From positions 55,783 through 107,614 of the forward strand of contig MNCI01025375.1 of assembly GCA_015680685.1 (NCBI GenBank): DNA of 51,832 nucleotides, given 5' to 3'. Positions 33,523 through 45,480 of this stretch are shown here, in pieces. Made by a program: the position numbers and the translations under genes. The notes beneath the pieces are model-generated. The model made no database searches, had not been told where the DNA came from, and worked only from the letters and a program-made list of their open reading frames with translations. This stretch comes from Gnetum montanum (lineage: Eukaryota; Streptophyta; Gnetopsida; Gnetales; Gnetaceae). Position 1 is the stretch's first letter. Each line of letters starts with the position of its first letter.

Positions 33523-33573
33523 CTTTTATTTGAGTGTGACGTACTTGGACACACACATGACCAGCAATAAAGA
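33523..33573 (+). promoter_or_regulatory. R-region hairpin with AATAAA, element E2
   Basis: CTTTTATT (33523-33530) faces AATAAAGA (33566-33573); inner TGTG (33534-33537) faces CACA (33550-33556). The loop contains GTACTTGGACA, the same loop word as in E1 and close to GTACCTGAACA in A. Confidence 0.5.
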
Positions 33574-33875
33574 TTGAGATTACTTCATCATTGCAGCATT
33601 CACTTAGTTTTAATTGCTTGCTATTATTGTTATTTATTTTTTCTTAATTAATATTTCTTACCCTTCATTTACTATCCCTGTTATTAAACGCAAAATGAGT
33701 ATGACTTAATCACGAGTATTTAAGTGTGACTATTTGGTATCCCAGTAGCATACTTAGGAGTGCTCAAGTAATATATGCTTGATAATCCTAGAGGTAGTAC
33801 ACGAGGTCCAAGATGTGTATGGATGATTAAGGACAGATGCTCATTGCTTAGTACAATAGGAACAATAGCTAGGAA

Positions 33876-34917
33876 TAAATTTTTGTAAGAACCATAAGTA
33901 TGTTTTTTTATCATTTTCATTAGTTGGATGGGCCTTGACAAAATGAGAAAAACTAATGTGCTAGCTTTGACTCTTAGTGTAGTTGCATTAGGCAACCAAA
34001 TCAGGCATTTCTAATTTTTTAAGTTCTTTTTGCAAGTTTTATGTGCCAATACCTTGGTCTTCTTTGGAAATGTTTTCTTTCCAATCATCATTTGTAATGT
34101 TTTCTTTCAATTCTTCATCTACATAAGCCATTTTTATTTTTGAAAAGTAAATTTCATTTCCTTTTCTATAGCAAGTTTTTCTGCTTTAGAAATGTCTATG
34201 CTAATTTTTTGTGACCTATATTGATTTACTCAATTTGATTCATAAATATGGTGTTACAACTAGTTATCAATACAAGGCAATATGATAATTCATGACAACA
34301 TCAATGTCATTCTTATCCTCATTGGTTGATGCAATGTATCAAAACTTGTATTATATTTTTATTTTAGCATGCAACAACTGAAATAAAACAAATAAATAAT
34401 TATTTTAATTGTAAAATTACCCAAAACTTTAGTGACATTTAGATTTTGTCTAAAAATTTGGTGTTATTTCTTGGTTACTAGCATGCTTAGCTAATTTCCT
34501 ACTTTTGTAGCCTACATGTGAAACTACTCATGTTTGGTGTGCATGTTATGATTCATGACTATATATTACATGTATAGTTAGCTTTTCCTTTGGTCATTCT
34601 AGTGTTATTATTTTTGTTTTGTGTTAAAAATATCTTGGAGCTTGTGTTCTTTATCTTATAACATGTTTTGTTGTAGCATAGTGTACTTATATTATCTATC
34701 CATGAATTACAAGCTAATCATGCATGAACATTTGTGAATTGTATGGTTGAGTGTTGAAATACCCAACCACACATCATTTATACCATTACCAGGGATGTGT
34801 CAATGTTTGCTAGTTAGTTGATTTTACAAAGTTAGTTGTATCAAGCATTACAAAGTACATCTTTCATACTTAGAATAACTTCCTAAAACATATGCATTTA
34901 AGTATCAAACACTTAAC
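33876..34917 (+). other. untranslated leader of element E2, no gene
   Basis: AT-rich, with short T-runs and no frame. Its position between U5 and the gag ATG fits a leader of about 1 kb. I could not find a convincing PBS. Confidence 0.4.
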
Positions 34918-35239
34918 ATGGCTTCTACAACTAAAAAAAAAAAATCTCCACATGCGATTGAATTTCATGAAAGTCATGACAAGGATTACACTAAAGAAGA
35001 TTGAAGTGCACTAGTGAAAACCAAGATTTCCTATGCCCATACTGATCCCTATTATTCTGATTTTACATTCATTTTTCACTAGGACAATCAACTTAGATGG
35101 AGAGATCTATAGGAAAATATTGTCTTTCCACCAAAATTTTTAGCGTCATTAATGCTTCAAGTAACTCTCATGAGGTCAAACCTTAGCCATGTGCAAGAAG
35201 GATATCAAGTTACTAAAAACATGACTAGGCCATACCAAC
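34918..35239 (+). pseudogene. gag: gag N-terminus of element E2, broken and cut
   Basis: ATG at 34918 opens MASTTKKKKSPHAIEFHESH, then runs ~107 codons to the C insertion, with three in-frame stops (TGA in KED*SAL, TAG in FH*DNQ, TAG in DL*EN). The block ISYAHTDPYYSDFTFIFH corresponds to VVYTHPNEYIPDFTFIL of the B gag and gives the N-terminal part that is missing from A. Confidence 0.6.
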
Positions 35240-36069
35240 TGATGAGTAGCAAATATACCCTACACCCAACCATATGAATCACAAGCGTGCACTAGCGATT
35301 TGGTTGAATTTTGTAAAATTAATTTCTAAGTGCACCCATAAGTCTTGGTGAGACAAGGGAGTGTATGATTGTTGTCTTTCTAACGCACACTTGTGCTATC
35401 TGTGTGCATGGCTAAATGTGAGCTAAGGCTTATGATATTTGTTTTCGTTGGTATTTTTTGTATTTTCTCCTAAGAACTAGATGAGTAAATAAAGGTATGA
35501 TAAATAACTATTCTCATGACTAACTATCTTAACATAAGTAGTCATTTTCACTTACCATACACATCCCAAACTCATACTACACTACTGGGTTACTAAATAG
35601 CTATTACTAAGCATTATCAAATGGCCATTACTAAGATTACCAAGCGTAACATGTTATGCTCGAAGTTGTTGTACTTATGTATTTATAATTTAGTGCATTC
35701 ATTAATTAGAAGTATGAAAGTAAAGTGCATTAAAAGTAGAGTGCAAATAAGAAATATTAAGCTAATTCAAGTCTTGCAATGAATGTTAAAATTCTTACTC
35801 AATTGTTGTATACACTAATGCATTTAGGTACATGATGCTCAAATAAAGATATGTACAATCTCCTAAATTCATACTATAGGCACTTAGAGGAAAATATTAT
35901 AACTCTAGAGAAATCAAACTACAAGAGCTTCACTATGCTATGGACCTAAGATGCCATAATTGTAGTTAGTGTGTGCTATAGCATTAGTGTCGATGCAAGC
36001 AAGCATACATCAATAGGGACACATCGACAGGGCTACATCAATGTAGCTTGTATATATTATGATTCATCA
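35240..36069 (-). repeat. 3' LTR of element C (830 bp)
   Basis: Plus strand: TGATGAGTAGC ... GATTCATCA. It aligns along its whole length with the D LTR (43590-44491) and with B. U5 has ACTACTGGGTTACTAAATAG and related words. AATAAAGA is at 35842-35849, and the other hairpin arm has decayed to TTCTTACT. U3 carries repeats of ACATC(A/G)A(T/C) flanked by GGG (35985-36055). Confidence 0.8.
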
Positions 36070-36080
36070 TACCCACAAGG
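36070..36080 (-). promoter_or_regulatory. polypurine tract of element C
   Basis: The minus strand reads CCTTGTGGGTA directly before the LTR start TGATGAATC, matching TCATGGCGGTA|TGATGGGAC in A. Confidence 0.5.
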
Positions 36081-36109
36081 TTGACTAAAAACTTGTTCTT
36101 GAGTAAACA

Positions 36110-39002
36110 AAAGTAGGATTGAGCTTTTTACAAAATTTGGGAAAGTATGAAATTAATTAACTTAAAGATAAATAGACTAATTGACTGATGAACACTAAGT
36201 GCTAGATTGTATATAATTACAAAATTAGTATCCATAACAATAAAATTGGACATTTTATAAAATTTTAGCAGGAATTCTTAGTTGTTGGAGATAAGGTAAA
36301 TTTTCAAATAGTTCCTAGAGGTCAAGGCTCTTGTGGTGCTAAAGGTCCTTTTCTTGGTTCTAGCACTCACAATGGTAATGGTATCTGAGGCTACCCTGTT
36401 GCTACTACTCCTACTAGTAGAAGCTTGAAAGCATTTAGTAGTGCTTTTTTCTTCTCTTTCTTGCTTCATGGATTGTATGCAGTCCATGTGGCTTCATTGA
36501 TGTGGGTTAGCGTAGGGATATCCTTTTGGCATTACAAGAAACAATTCCTTGGAATTGATAAATCATGTCATAAATTATTTACATTCTTTTGAATTTCATT
36601 CATTCACCTCCTTGAGGATCCTTACTTGGTCTCTATAATGATTTTAGATTCATTTGAATTTTAGTGCCTCATTCTTTTAGGTGACTATCTCGATGACTAT
36701 TTTCTAATAATGTGCTTGGACTTCCTCCATTGAGAGATTCCTATTTTTTGTTGCCAACCTCCTTAAATCAAGGTTCACCTTAGCTAGCTATTCTTGTTGT
36801 TGCCAAAGTAATTTAATCATGTGGTCTTTTTATTATTTGACATTTTTTAGGTAGTGAAGATCTTTTGTAAGGACCAAGTTCTTCTTATAGACTTGTGACA
36901 AGTCCTTATCGGTGTTGAAGGTCATGGCTTCTAACAAGGATGTGTCAGAGACCATTGCCTTCTTTGAATTTTCAACCTCCTTTATTCTACTTTAAAGCTA
37001 TTAAAAAGCTTCATCCCTTATGAGTTCCAGCTTGAGAATGGTTAGATCAAAGAGATGAGATCACAACTATGCAACCTTGGTAGCCATCGTTGGTTCTTTG
37101 TGGTGGCTACCTATAGTTGGACATTGGAGATGATAATTTTTCCCTTTTTCTTAAGAAGCTTCAACTAGGTTGCTATAATTTCATTTGGAAGATCAAAGAT
37201 CTCTGAAAGCAGTTGCTTAGATCCAACCAGTCATTGTGACACTTCTTCTTATTGGATCATGCTTAACTAATCACTCCCTACTCCTATGGATTTCTGAATA
37301 TCCACAATCATGGAAATGTTTAGAATGGATGCCATCAGATCATTTAGGACCTTTACTACCCTATTAGTCATCACCTCTACCACTATCTCCTATCCTTGAT
37401 GTTGCATCACTAGAATATTCACCTCCTTGCCTTCCTCTAAGTAGATCAAAAGAGTTGTAGCATTCCCAAAAATTTCTGGAAATTCCTATCCAAGGATGAA
37501 CATCATAACTTCTTAAGTGCTAGGATTTGTTCTTGTGAACATCTAATTTCTTTATGCTAAGAATAGCAAGGTGGTTTTCTCTAGCCAATTGATGGTCCTT
37601 ATGACCTTATTGAGATGGCTTAAGGTTGGATGACAAACTAATGGATCCCTACCTCCTGTTAAGTCTTGTTGCTACTATAGTTACTATTCATAGAGTTTTT
37701 GGAGCCTTTCTACAACTACTAGTGTGTATGTTGTGATTTCTCTTATAGGTAGTGGTGGTGGTGGCCTCCCCTATTCCTACAATTTTGTTGCTTTCTTATC
37801 CTACATCATATCCTGCCAAGATGCGATAGGAGCATGATGAACCACATCATTGGCATAGCGTACTATGCCTCCTCCTTTGCAAAGTTTTTTTGATTAAAGA
37901 TGAAAAGGGGATTATTTTTATTCCTTTTTAATTCTTTTTGAATCACTTCTCTATCTCCTAATAGATAAGGAGTTGAAGGTTAATGGGGAAATTTTTTCTT
38001 AGAGTGGTGCACACATAGATAGAGAAGGTTGTGAGCTTGCTTGGTCTTATAGTGAGACTAAGATGATTGACCAAAATTTTAAAATAAGCACATTCCACCT
38101 TTGTGAGTGCATCGTAGTCCTTATAATCCATCCCATAGCAACACTGGACCCACTGCTTTTTTCCTTCTAGATATGCTTGGGTCAATATTTTTGCCAATGT
38201 TGCCTTGGTGTTAAGCAAACCAAGGACCTTTGCAATGGCTTCAATTATGTAGGAGACTTTGATGTTCTTGATTTTGATATATGAATCTCTTTGTTGGTTC
38301 TACAATAGGTAGGTCTTCCCTATGTACCATTCTTCACTAGAGAAGAGAATAAACCACATACTTCTTATGGTCCATCCCATAGCAACAATGGACTCACTTA
38401 TTTTTGGCCTTTGGATATACCTAGATTGATATTTCTGCCAATGTTGCCCTAGTGTTAGGAAAGCTGAGGATCTCTATGATGGATTCAACTGAGTAGGAGA
38501 CTGTGATGTTCTTAATTTTGATGGATGCATCTCCTTGCTAGTTGTTCTAGAATAGGTAGGTCTCCCCTATGTACCATTCTTTATTGGAGGAGAGAATGGA
38601 CCACATGGGAGACCTCTGTAATTGAGTGCAAACTTCCTCTAGTGCCAACTCCAAGAAGGATCCAAAGTTTAATTCTTACAGAACCAAACATTGAACCTCC
38701 TTGCTTTTGATCTTCTCTAGGTAGGCCTCCATTAGTGTAACTTCAAGGTTAGGCCTTGGCCTTAGAGCTTCATCTTGTCTAGATTAGCTAGTCTCTATAG
38801 TAGAAATTTGTTGGACATATTCCACTTTGGGATCCTCCTGAAGAGGTCCCATTGCATGTGTTATCTTGGCCTCTTGTTTTTGGGGCTATTTTGATTATTG
38901 TTGATGGTCCCTTCCTCCTCTTAGTCATTTTCCCTTAGCTAGGAAGGTCTTCCTATTGGTGCTCCTCTCCTTCATACCATCTATGATCACAAACATAACC
39001 TA
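36110..39002 (-). pseudogene. ORF3 of element C, with a 244-bp internal tandem duplication
   Basis: Homologous to ORF3 of B and D. The start codon of D (ATGGTTACATTT) is AGG here, at about 39000; the next blocks read MFVIIDGMKE-type, then a basic stretch. The conserved block KKQWVQCCYGMDYKDYDALTKVECAYFKI is split for brevity: KKQWVQCCYGMDYKDYDAL (about 38150) then YFKILVNHLSLTIRPSKLTT. A coiled-coil-like middle and a tail at 36278-36480 follow. A tandem duplication at 38115-38606 repeats ~82 codons of the N-terminal part; B and D have one copy. Stops throughout. Confidence 0.6.
38115..38606 (-). repeat. tandem duplication, unit 244 bp
   Basis: TCCATCCCATAGCAACA at 38127 and again at 38371, TGCCAATGTTGCC, GTAGGAGACT, TAGGTAGGTCT and CTATGTACCATTCTT in both units in the same order. 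The copies differ at roughly one base in seven, so the duplication is old. Confidence 0.85.
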
Positions 39003-40990
39003 GGATTAGTTCTTTTAGTTTATAACCATTAATTTCTCTAATACATTTCTTATTAAATTAGGTTACACTTAGGTTTGTTTGTAATCTTTGTAGGTTTATT
39101 ATTTTAATGATTAGCTACCAAAGTTTTTTTGTGAGGTTTAACCCATTTATGATTAGTATTTTAATGTTATTTTAATGAGTAAACTTTGGGAAGTTAGAAA
39201 AATTTCAAAAATTTTTCCAAAAGAAACTAAAGGTTTATAACCCCCAAAACATAAAGCATATGTTTGATAGCTAAAGGATCAAAGAACAAGGTGAATCAGG
39301 TAAGTAGTATAAGCATTAGAGTGCTCAAAAGATCTCTGGGCTTTGAAAAATGCAAAAGTGCTCTCTTGTTTGGAAGAAAATGGTGAAAATTTGACTAAGT
39401 ATCATGCACATATATACTTTATTGCATAAATGGTAATGCATCGATGGGGATGCATTGATGAATCTAGCTACATCAATGGGGATGCGTGAACCTAGCTATT
39501 TAAGGTAAGTTTTCTACTTTAAGAAAATGAAGGATTTTGGAAGAGTTTGAAAATAAAACAAGAGCTCAAAGGAAGACAAAATAACATATAAGGTGACAAA
39601 ACATGGAATAGGGTATTAAATTTATTGGAAAAGGAGATTGAAGTGGATATGAATGAAATGCAGATGCCAAAATGATGAAAAACTAGATTTTCAAAAGATG
39701 AAATGATAAGATTGATTGCAAAAATGACTAAGGAATAGGAAGTTTAACTTTAAAAGACCAAGAGGTATGTAAGACGATCCTTTCCAAAGTAGGCTCATGT
39801 CATTAATGCCCTTGTAAGTCCTCATACCAAGGAGTCCACAGGTACCAAATATGATTAATGATAATGGAAAATTAAAAATCAAATCCATGTAAGAGATCAT
39901 CAAAGGATTATGATATACCAAAATAGATACATTAATTGACTATGGTAGGAGGTAGTGAGGTGGTCGATGATGAGAGTAGAGTGATGGGAGAGAGAATGGT
40001 AAGAGGGTATCACATCTTAATCACATGAAATCCATGTGAAACATGTAGTTAAGATGATTGAATACCATCCCATCCTCAATTGGAACCAAGCCCATCCACA
40101 TTTAATGACTTTACATTACAATGTTCATGACCACTCCCAAAGGATAACCACTACACCAAGTTAGAGAAGAAAAGATAAGTAGGAAGATAGGAAGGGCCTT
40201 AGTTAGAGGTGTGCCTTTATGCATGGGTAACATATCTTTCAAAATCCATAACCAATTCTTGTAGCCCATTATTGTATCTAAAGGATGTGCTTTGAATTTC
40301 CATGTTTTTATTGTTTTCTTTTATTTCATGGAAATCGCACCATGCAAAGACATGCTTCTTGTTATGGTCAATAGTAGAAGTGATGAGAGACCAATGAGAA
40401 TACCCATGAACTCAAGAAGGAAGTTGGGTATAGAATGTGACAAATCTCCTTGAAGCCACACTCTTGTCCATTCTACTTAGTTTATTTTGAGTTTGTTAAG
40501 TACCAAGATCATTGATTCTTTCTAAGTTATCATTATGGAAGAACCTCATGTTTCCAAGATGAAGAATATTATAGAATTGAGTGGAATGGATGGATGACAT
40601 TGACTCACTTCTTGATATCATTAGAAAATTAAAGCTCCATTAATCAAGGACATAATTCCAAGATGAAATATCATCATTGAACAACCAATCGAAACATTAA
40701 ATATAGTATTAAATGAACTTCTAGTAGTAGTAGAAATTGTGGAAAAGATGCAAGATTCTTGATGAAAAAATAAGAAAACAACACATAAAGGAATATAAAA
40801 AAGATAAAATATATAAATGAAGTTGCAAAATATTCCAAGAAAATTGAAAACATATAAAGAACAATGTAAAACAAAATGTTGAAAAATTGGGTAGCCTACA
40901 TAGACTCTTAACATGAATGACCATCTCCCCCATGAGTAAGTTGGAAAGAGGAGATTCAAAAGATAGAGCATGATTGTCCATTAGTTGAGG
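39003..40990 (-). other. spacer of element C between IN and ORF3, with internal TATA-like site
   Basis: Conserved with D (49343-51188). It holds, in minus-strand order, the post-IN purine tract (CCCCCATGA on plus, 40927-40935), a T-rich stretch (40620-40900), a word repeat CATCAATG/CATCGATG (39425-39480), TATATA (39411-39416), and a leader of ~400 bases before ORF3. No protein is apparent. B lacks most of it. Confidence 0.5.
39411..39416 (-). promoter_or_regulatory. internal TATA-like box upstream of ORF3, element C
   Basis: AAAGTATATATG on the minus strand, at the same place as TATAAATA in D (49755-49762). CATCAATG-type repeats like those in LTR U3 lie just upstream. Confidence 0.4.
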
Positions 40991-43589
40991 TGTTCATTTG
41001 ACTGGATATCCTTGGTTCTAGAAAAGGTTTTATATATTGAATGTTAACTAGAAACCATTTGTCTAGGTTGGAAGGATGGTAAATCATCATGACCCCAAAA
41101 GAAAAAGTTGAATGAATAATATAAGATCATTCCCATAGCATCTAAAATTTTGTTTGTTATAGCATGTGCATAGGGTTTTAGTAAGTAACCTTATTTCATG
41201 GTTAGAATTTAACTTTCCTTATGTGTAAGTTATGACATTGTTTGGTGTTTGCCCTATGATGCACCTCATTCATGGATAGGGCTACTTATTAGTTTTCATC
41301 TAATACATTTAATATCATTATATGTTCTTTTTGTGCTAGGCTCAAATTAAGGTCAAGTTCACAAGCCATTAAAATTGTATAGAACTTGGTTTAAATTAGA
41401 AGAGTTGGTAATGTTTTGTATACTAACTCATAAGGGAAATAGCCAATAGGAAGTTTCCAAGTGGACCGATAGGCCCATCGATCATTATTAAGTTCGGTGC
41501 TCCAATATTTTCTATATTTACTAACTATGTAGGTCATTATTTTGGTAATTTCCCTATTTCTAAAATCAATTTGATCATTAGCTTAGAGCTGATATGGAGT
41601 TGTTAATTTATGCTCTATTTCTAAATGTTGCATTAATTTTTGAAAGGTAGCACCTATGAAATGAGTCGTGTTTTAGAAATAAGTGTCCTTGGCATGCCAA
41701 ACCTATTTATTACATGTTGTTGTAAAAACCATGTTGCTATAGAGGATGAACAATTAGTGATAGTAGTAGCTTCAACTCATTTAGTGTAATAGTCAACTAC
41801 TACAATGATGTACATCTTTCTATTGAACATGGGACTGATGGACCTCATGAAGTCAATGTCCTAAAGATTGAAAAGCTTTAGTTCTTGGATCCACTATTAG
41901 GATCCTTCCATCTATACAATTATCCATCCATCTTGTTGGCAAAATTCGCATGAATGGGAGAACTGATGGACATCCTTCCATGAGAATTTTTATAGTCATT
42001 CTTCTCATCACATAATGGCCCCCACAAGGGTCTTCATGGGCATCCTAAAGGATTCATAGTTGATTAGAATTAGGTAAACACAATCATTCTAAGCAATTAG
42101 CACAAACCTTGTAAATGTTATCTAGAATTTCTATGTAGTGTATAGTTTGGTGAAGAAATTATTATTTCTTTCTACTGTTCTATTTTTGTAGTATCTCCTG
42201 AGTGAGTAGATAGGAGAGGAATTCATTGTACCAATTGGGACCTTCAAGACTTTGCATTTCAATAACTTTGAAAAAAAAGAGTTCATCTAGAAATTGGTTA
42301 GATAAAGGTCCCTCATCCTTTTTTCTATTTTTTTATAACTAAGACAAGTGGTTGATGACCACACTCTTAGTTTCCTTTTTGTCCACCATGGCGAGGTTGA
42401 ACTCCTATAGGATTATTAGCCATTATATGATATGAGAGCTCACTGTTGGCTTGTTCATGAGGAACTAGATGGAACTATTATCATTGTGCATAAAACTTGA
42501 TATCTAAGCACATAGTGCCTAAATTTTTTAAAGGAGTATACCACCACCATGAGTTCATTCTTCATGGTAGTGTACTTTAATTGTCCTTTCACAATGCTTC
42601 TACTTATATAATGGATGTAGTAAGGATGTTTTTGATCATCCAGTTGTGTAAGCACAACCCCTAATCCATAATTGGATGCATTTGTCATAATGTGAAATGG
42701 CATGGACCAAATTTGGAGAATATAGACTAGGAGTGTTTATGAGCTTTTGCTTTAACTACTGAAATGGCATGGACCAAATCTGGAGCATATAGACTAGGAG
42801 TGTTTATGAGCTTTTGCTTTAACTACTGAAATGGCATGGACCAAATCTGGATGCATTCTCTGGTCTAGGTAAAAGGTACATCTTTGTCAGCTCCACTAAT
42901 GGCTTTGAAAATTTTTGAGAAGTTCTTAATGAAGCACTAATAATAACTAGTATGACCAAGGAATGATTGTACATATTTTACTATTTTAGGTTACTTGGTG
43001 ATTTCTTGGATGACTTGTACCTTTTCTAGGTCCACATTGATCTCTTTTACTAAAATTCTGTACCTCAATATGATGCCTTCTTGGATCATTGAATGGCTTT
43101 TTGGCTAGTTGAGCTTAAAGTTGGTCTCCACACATCTTTGAAGAACTTTCTTAAGATGGTCCAAGACTTGCTTAAATATGGTACCATAGGTAGAGAAGTC
43201 ATCCATGAAGACTTCTATCTTGCTCTTAGTTTACTATCAAAAGATGTTGAGAACCATGCATTAGAAGGTAGTAGGAGCATTACATAGATCAAAAGACATC
43301 TATTTATATGAAAAAGTCCCCTAGGAACTTGTGAATGTTGGTTTGGCCTAGTCCTTAGGTACAATCTAGATTTGGTTATATCCACTATAACCATCCAGAA
43401 AACTATAATAGCAATGCCCTATTATGGTATCCAACACTTGATCAACAAATGACAATGAAAAATGATTCTTAAAATTTATCATGTTCAATAGCCAAGAATC
43501 TATGCAGACTCTCCATTTTCTCCTTTGTTGGATACAATAATGAGTGGGATAATCCATTCACTATCTACAACTAGATAGATGAACCTAGC
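40991..43589 (-). pseudogene. pol: IN, RNase H and partial RT of element C, broken
   Basis: Minus strand. The RT start is in the frame 43366-43557 (WRVCIDSWLLNMINFKNHF, then FLDGYSGYNQI); upstream is lost to D. RNase H is at 42455-42703 (TNASNYGLGVVLTQLDDQKH, then TMKNELMVVVYSFKKFRH, with Asp to Asn in TDAS). IN traces lie at 41500-41960, such as MGPSVPCSIER-like, then TKWVEATTITNCSS-like. A 67-bp tandem repeat (42694-42850) lies between RT and RNase H. Broken throughout. Confidence 0.7.
42694..42850 (-). repeat. 67-bp tandem repeat, about 2.3 units
   Basis: GAAATGGCATGGACCAAAT starts at 42694, 42761 and 42828. The units are nearly identical (two or three differences), so this duplication is recent compared with the rest of the element. 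Confidence 0.9.
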
Positions 43590-44491
43590 TGATGAGTAGC
43601 AAGTATGCCCCATACCCAACCATATGAATCACAAGTGTGTACTAGTGATCCAATTGAGTTCTGTGGACTTAGCTCCTAAGTTTTCCTCTAGTCAGAGATT
43701 GTGAATCAAAGGGTCATGTGATTGTTATTTTTCTAACTCACACTTGTGTATACTTTGCGTATGGTTAAATGTAAGTTAATGCGTATGATATTTGTTTTTA
43801 TTTATATTTTTATTTGTATTTTTATATTTTTTATCTTAAGTTCTATGTAGAAATATGAACATTTAATTAATTATTTTAACTACCTAACTTGGTCTAAAGA
43901 CTAACTACCCTAACATAAGTAGTTATACCCACTTACCGTACACATCCCAAACTAGTATTAATGTTACTGGATTACCAAGTGATGACTATTGGGTGTATCA
44001 AATAGTCATTGTTAGGATTACCAACCATTATACATTATACTTAAACTGGTTGTACTTATATGTTCGTGATTAATTATGTGAATTACTATGACATGGAATG
44101 TAAATTGCATTTAAAGTAAAGTGCTGGTAATAAAAATTAAGCTAATTCAAGTGCTACAATGAATGCTAGAAATATTAACTTTATTGTTGTTTATGCTAAT
44201 GTGTTTAGGTACATGACACTCAAATAAAATTCCATACAATCTCTTTCACACACATTGTGGACAATCAGAGGAAAATATTCTAACTCTAGGAAAGACAAAT
44301 TGCAAGGGCTTCACTATCCTATTAACACAAGTTTTCATAAATGTGGTTGGTGCATGCATTTATATAAGCTTGACTACATTACTGTTAATGCATCTGTGTC
44401 ACTGCATGTCACTATGTGTTGATGGGGTTACATTGACAAGGCTACATTGATGCATGTCCATTGATATAGCAAGTTGAATGATGCATCATCA
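43590..44491 (-). repeat. 3' LTR of element D (902 bp)
   Basis: Plus strand: TGATGAGTAGC ... GCATCATCA; ends are TGATGA and TCATCA. Minus-strand TATATAAA (plus 44359-44366). Hairpin arms ACTTTATT (44178-44185) and AATAAAAT (44223-44230). U5 has GGATTACCAAGTG (43970), a word shared with B. It aligns throughout with 35240-36069. Confidence 0.8.
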
Positions 44492-44502
44492 TAACCCCAT
44501 GA
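44492..44502 (-). promoter_or_regulatory. polypurine tract of element D
   Basis: TCATGGGGTTA on the minus strand, directly before the LTR start TGATGATGC. Confidence 0.55.
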
Positions 44503-44519
44503 CTGATTGAAAACTTATC

Positions 44520-44818
44520 CTTGAGTAAATAAAAGTAGGATTGATATTTTTACAAAAATTAGAAAAGTATGAAATTTATGGATTGAAAAATAATAGATAG
44601 ATTAAATAAATGACTTTGAGTGCAAGAATGTATAAAATTACAAAATTAGTATCCATGACAACAAAATTGGATACTCTCATAAGAAATTTAGTAGGTTTCT
44701 TAGAGTTTCCAAAGACAAGGTGATTTTTCAAACAATGCATGAAGGTCGAGGCTCCTATGATGCTGAAGTTCCTTTGCTAGAATCTAGCATTTATGATGGT
44801 GGAGGTGGCTAAGGTTGC
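44520..44818 (-). pseudogene. 3' end of element D internal region (C-terminal ORF3), split by solo LTR
   Basis: Continues ORF3 (46629-49342) beyond the inserted LTR. It matches 36090-36390 of C (AAAAGTAGGATTGA, GGTCGAGGCTC) and holds the Gly/Pro-coding end and the sequence up to the polypurine tract. Confidence 0.6.
44814..44818. repeat. target-site duplication of solo LTR, left (GTTGC)
   Basis: GTTGC here and GCTGC at 46629-46633 differ by one transition and flank TG...CA ends. Removing the insert restores continuity with ORF3 of C. Confidence 0.65.
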
Positions 44819-45273
44819 TGAAACACCACAAAATTTTAGTTCTTAGCGTCTCAGTTGAAAATTTGGCTAAGTGTCAAAATGGTGGCAATTTGCCCAAATT
44901 TTTCGAAGTGTTAAGTGTAGTTAGCTCCAATTGCCAGATTTGAAAATTTTTTCTAAGTGTCAAAATAATGGCCCTTTCTACAAATTTGGCTAAGTGTCAA
45001 AATGATGGCACTTTCCACAAATTTTTCTGAGTGCTGAGACCATGCTCTCCACCACAGTAGAGAGTAGTAAGCTTCAATGACTAATTTGCTGCAATTTTTT
45101 CTAAGTGTTCAAATAAGGTCAAAATTTGTAGAATTTTTATAAGTGTTGTGTTACTCTCTAGCATTGTAGTTGTTATGCTCAGGCATTGTAGCTGTTACGC
45201 TTGGCACTGTAGTTTCTATGCGTGAGGACATAGAAAGCATAGCCAACACACAAATGGCTAGTTTTGTAGAATA

Positions 45274-45480
45274 TTTCTAAGTGTTGTGCTATACTCCCAT
45301 TGCCCTTGCTATGGTCTAGAGCATAGCTAGCATGAGACACTAGTTCTGCAAAATTTTTTCTAACTACTGAATTACATATCCCATGTGTCACATGGGGCAA
45401 GTGTAGCAAGTTGTAAAAATTTTTCTAAGTGTTGTGCTATGCTCCCATTGCCTTTGCTATGCTCTAGAGCATAGCTAGCA
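45274..45480 (+). repeat. ~60-bp direct repeat in solo-LTR U3
   Basis: TTTCTAAGTGTTGTGCTATACTCCCATTGCC-type unit at 45274-45332 and 45422-45480, differing at about four positions; each ends in GAGCATAGCTAGCA. A third, weaker unit is at 45560-45610. About ten more (T)CTAAGTGT words lie at 44860-45660. Confidence 0.8.

Larger units (their letters stand above)
33240..33875 (+). repeat. 5' LTR of element E2
   Basis: Contains decayed GATATC palindromes (33311-33355), TATAAATA in GCCTATAAATACACC near 33384, the hairpin 33523-33573 and a U5 matching 12280-12440 of E1 (GAGTATGACTTAATCACGAG, GGTATCCCAGTAG). Both ends are uncertain by tens of bases. Confidence 0.6.
33240..35239 (+). mobile_element. 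element E2: 5' part only (LTR, leader, start of gag), cut by element C
   Basis: LTR about 33240-33875, leader to 34917, gag from 34918 to 35239. The next base is the first of the C 3' LTR. The rest of E2 should lie on the far side of C and D, outside the window. The LTR aligns with that of E1 and less closely with that of A. Confidence 0.6.
35240..43589 (-). mobile_element. element C: Athila/Tat-type retrotransposon with ORF3, cut by element D
   Basis: On the minus strand what remains is: part of RT (43589-42900), RNaseH, IN, spacer with TATA-like site, ORF3, polypurine tract, 3' LTR (36069-35240). RT is interrupted at 43589/43590 by the LTR end of D (TGATGAGTAGC). Upstream RT, PR, gag and 5' LTR should reappear beyond D, outside the window. 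Decay is heavier than in A. Confidence 0.8.

Noticed and set aside
40621-40981. Hydrophobic minus-strand frames that look like membrane proteins
   Set aside because: They are translations of the A-rich (minus-strand T-rich) spacer of C; the matching regions of B and D do not keep a frame.
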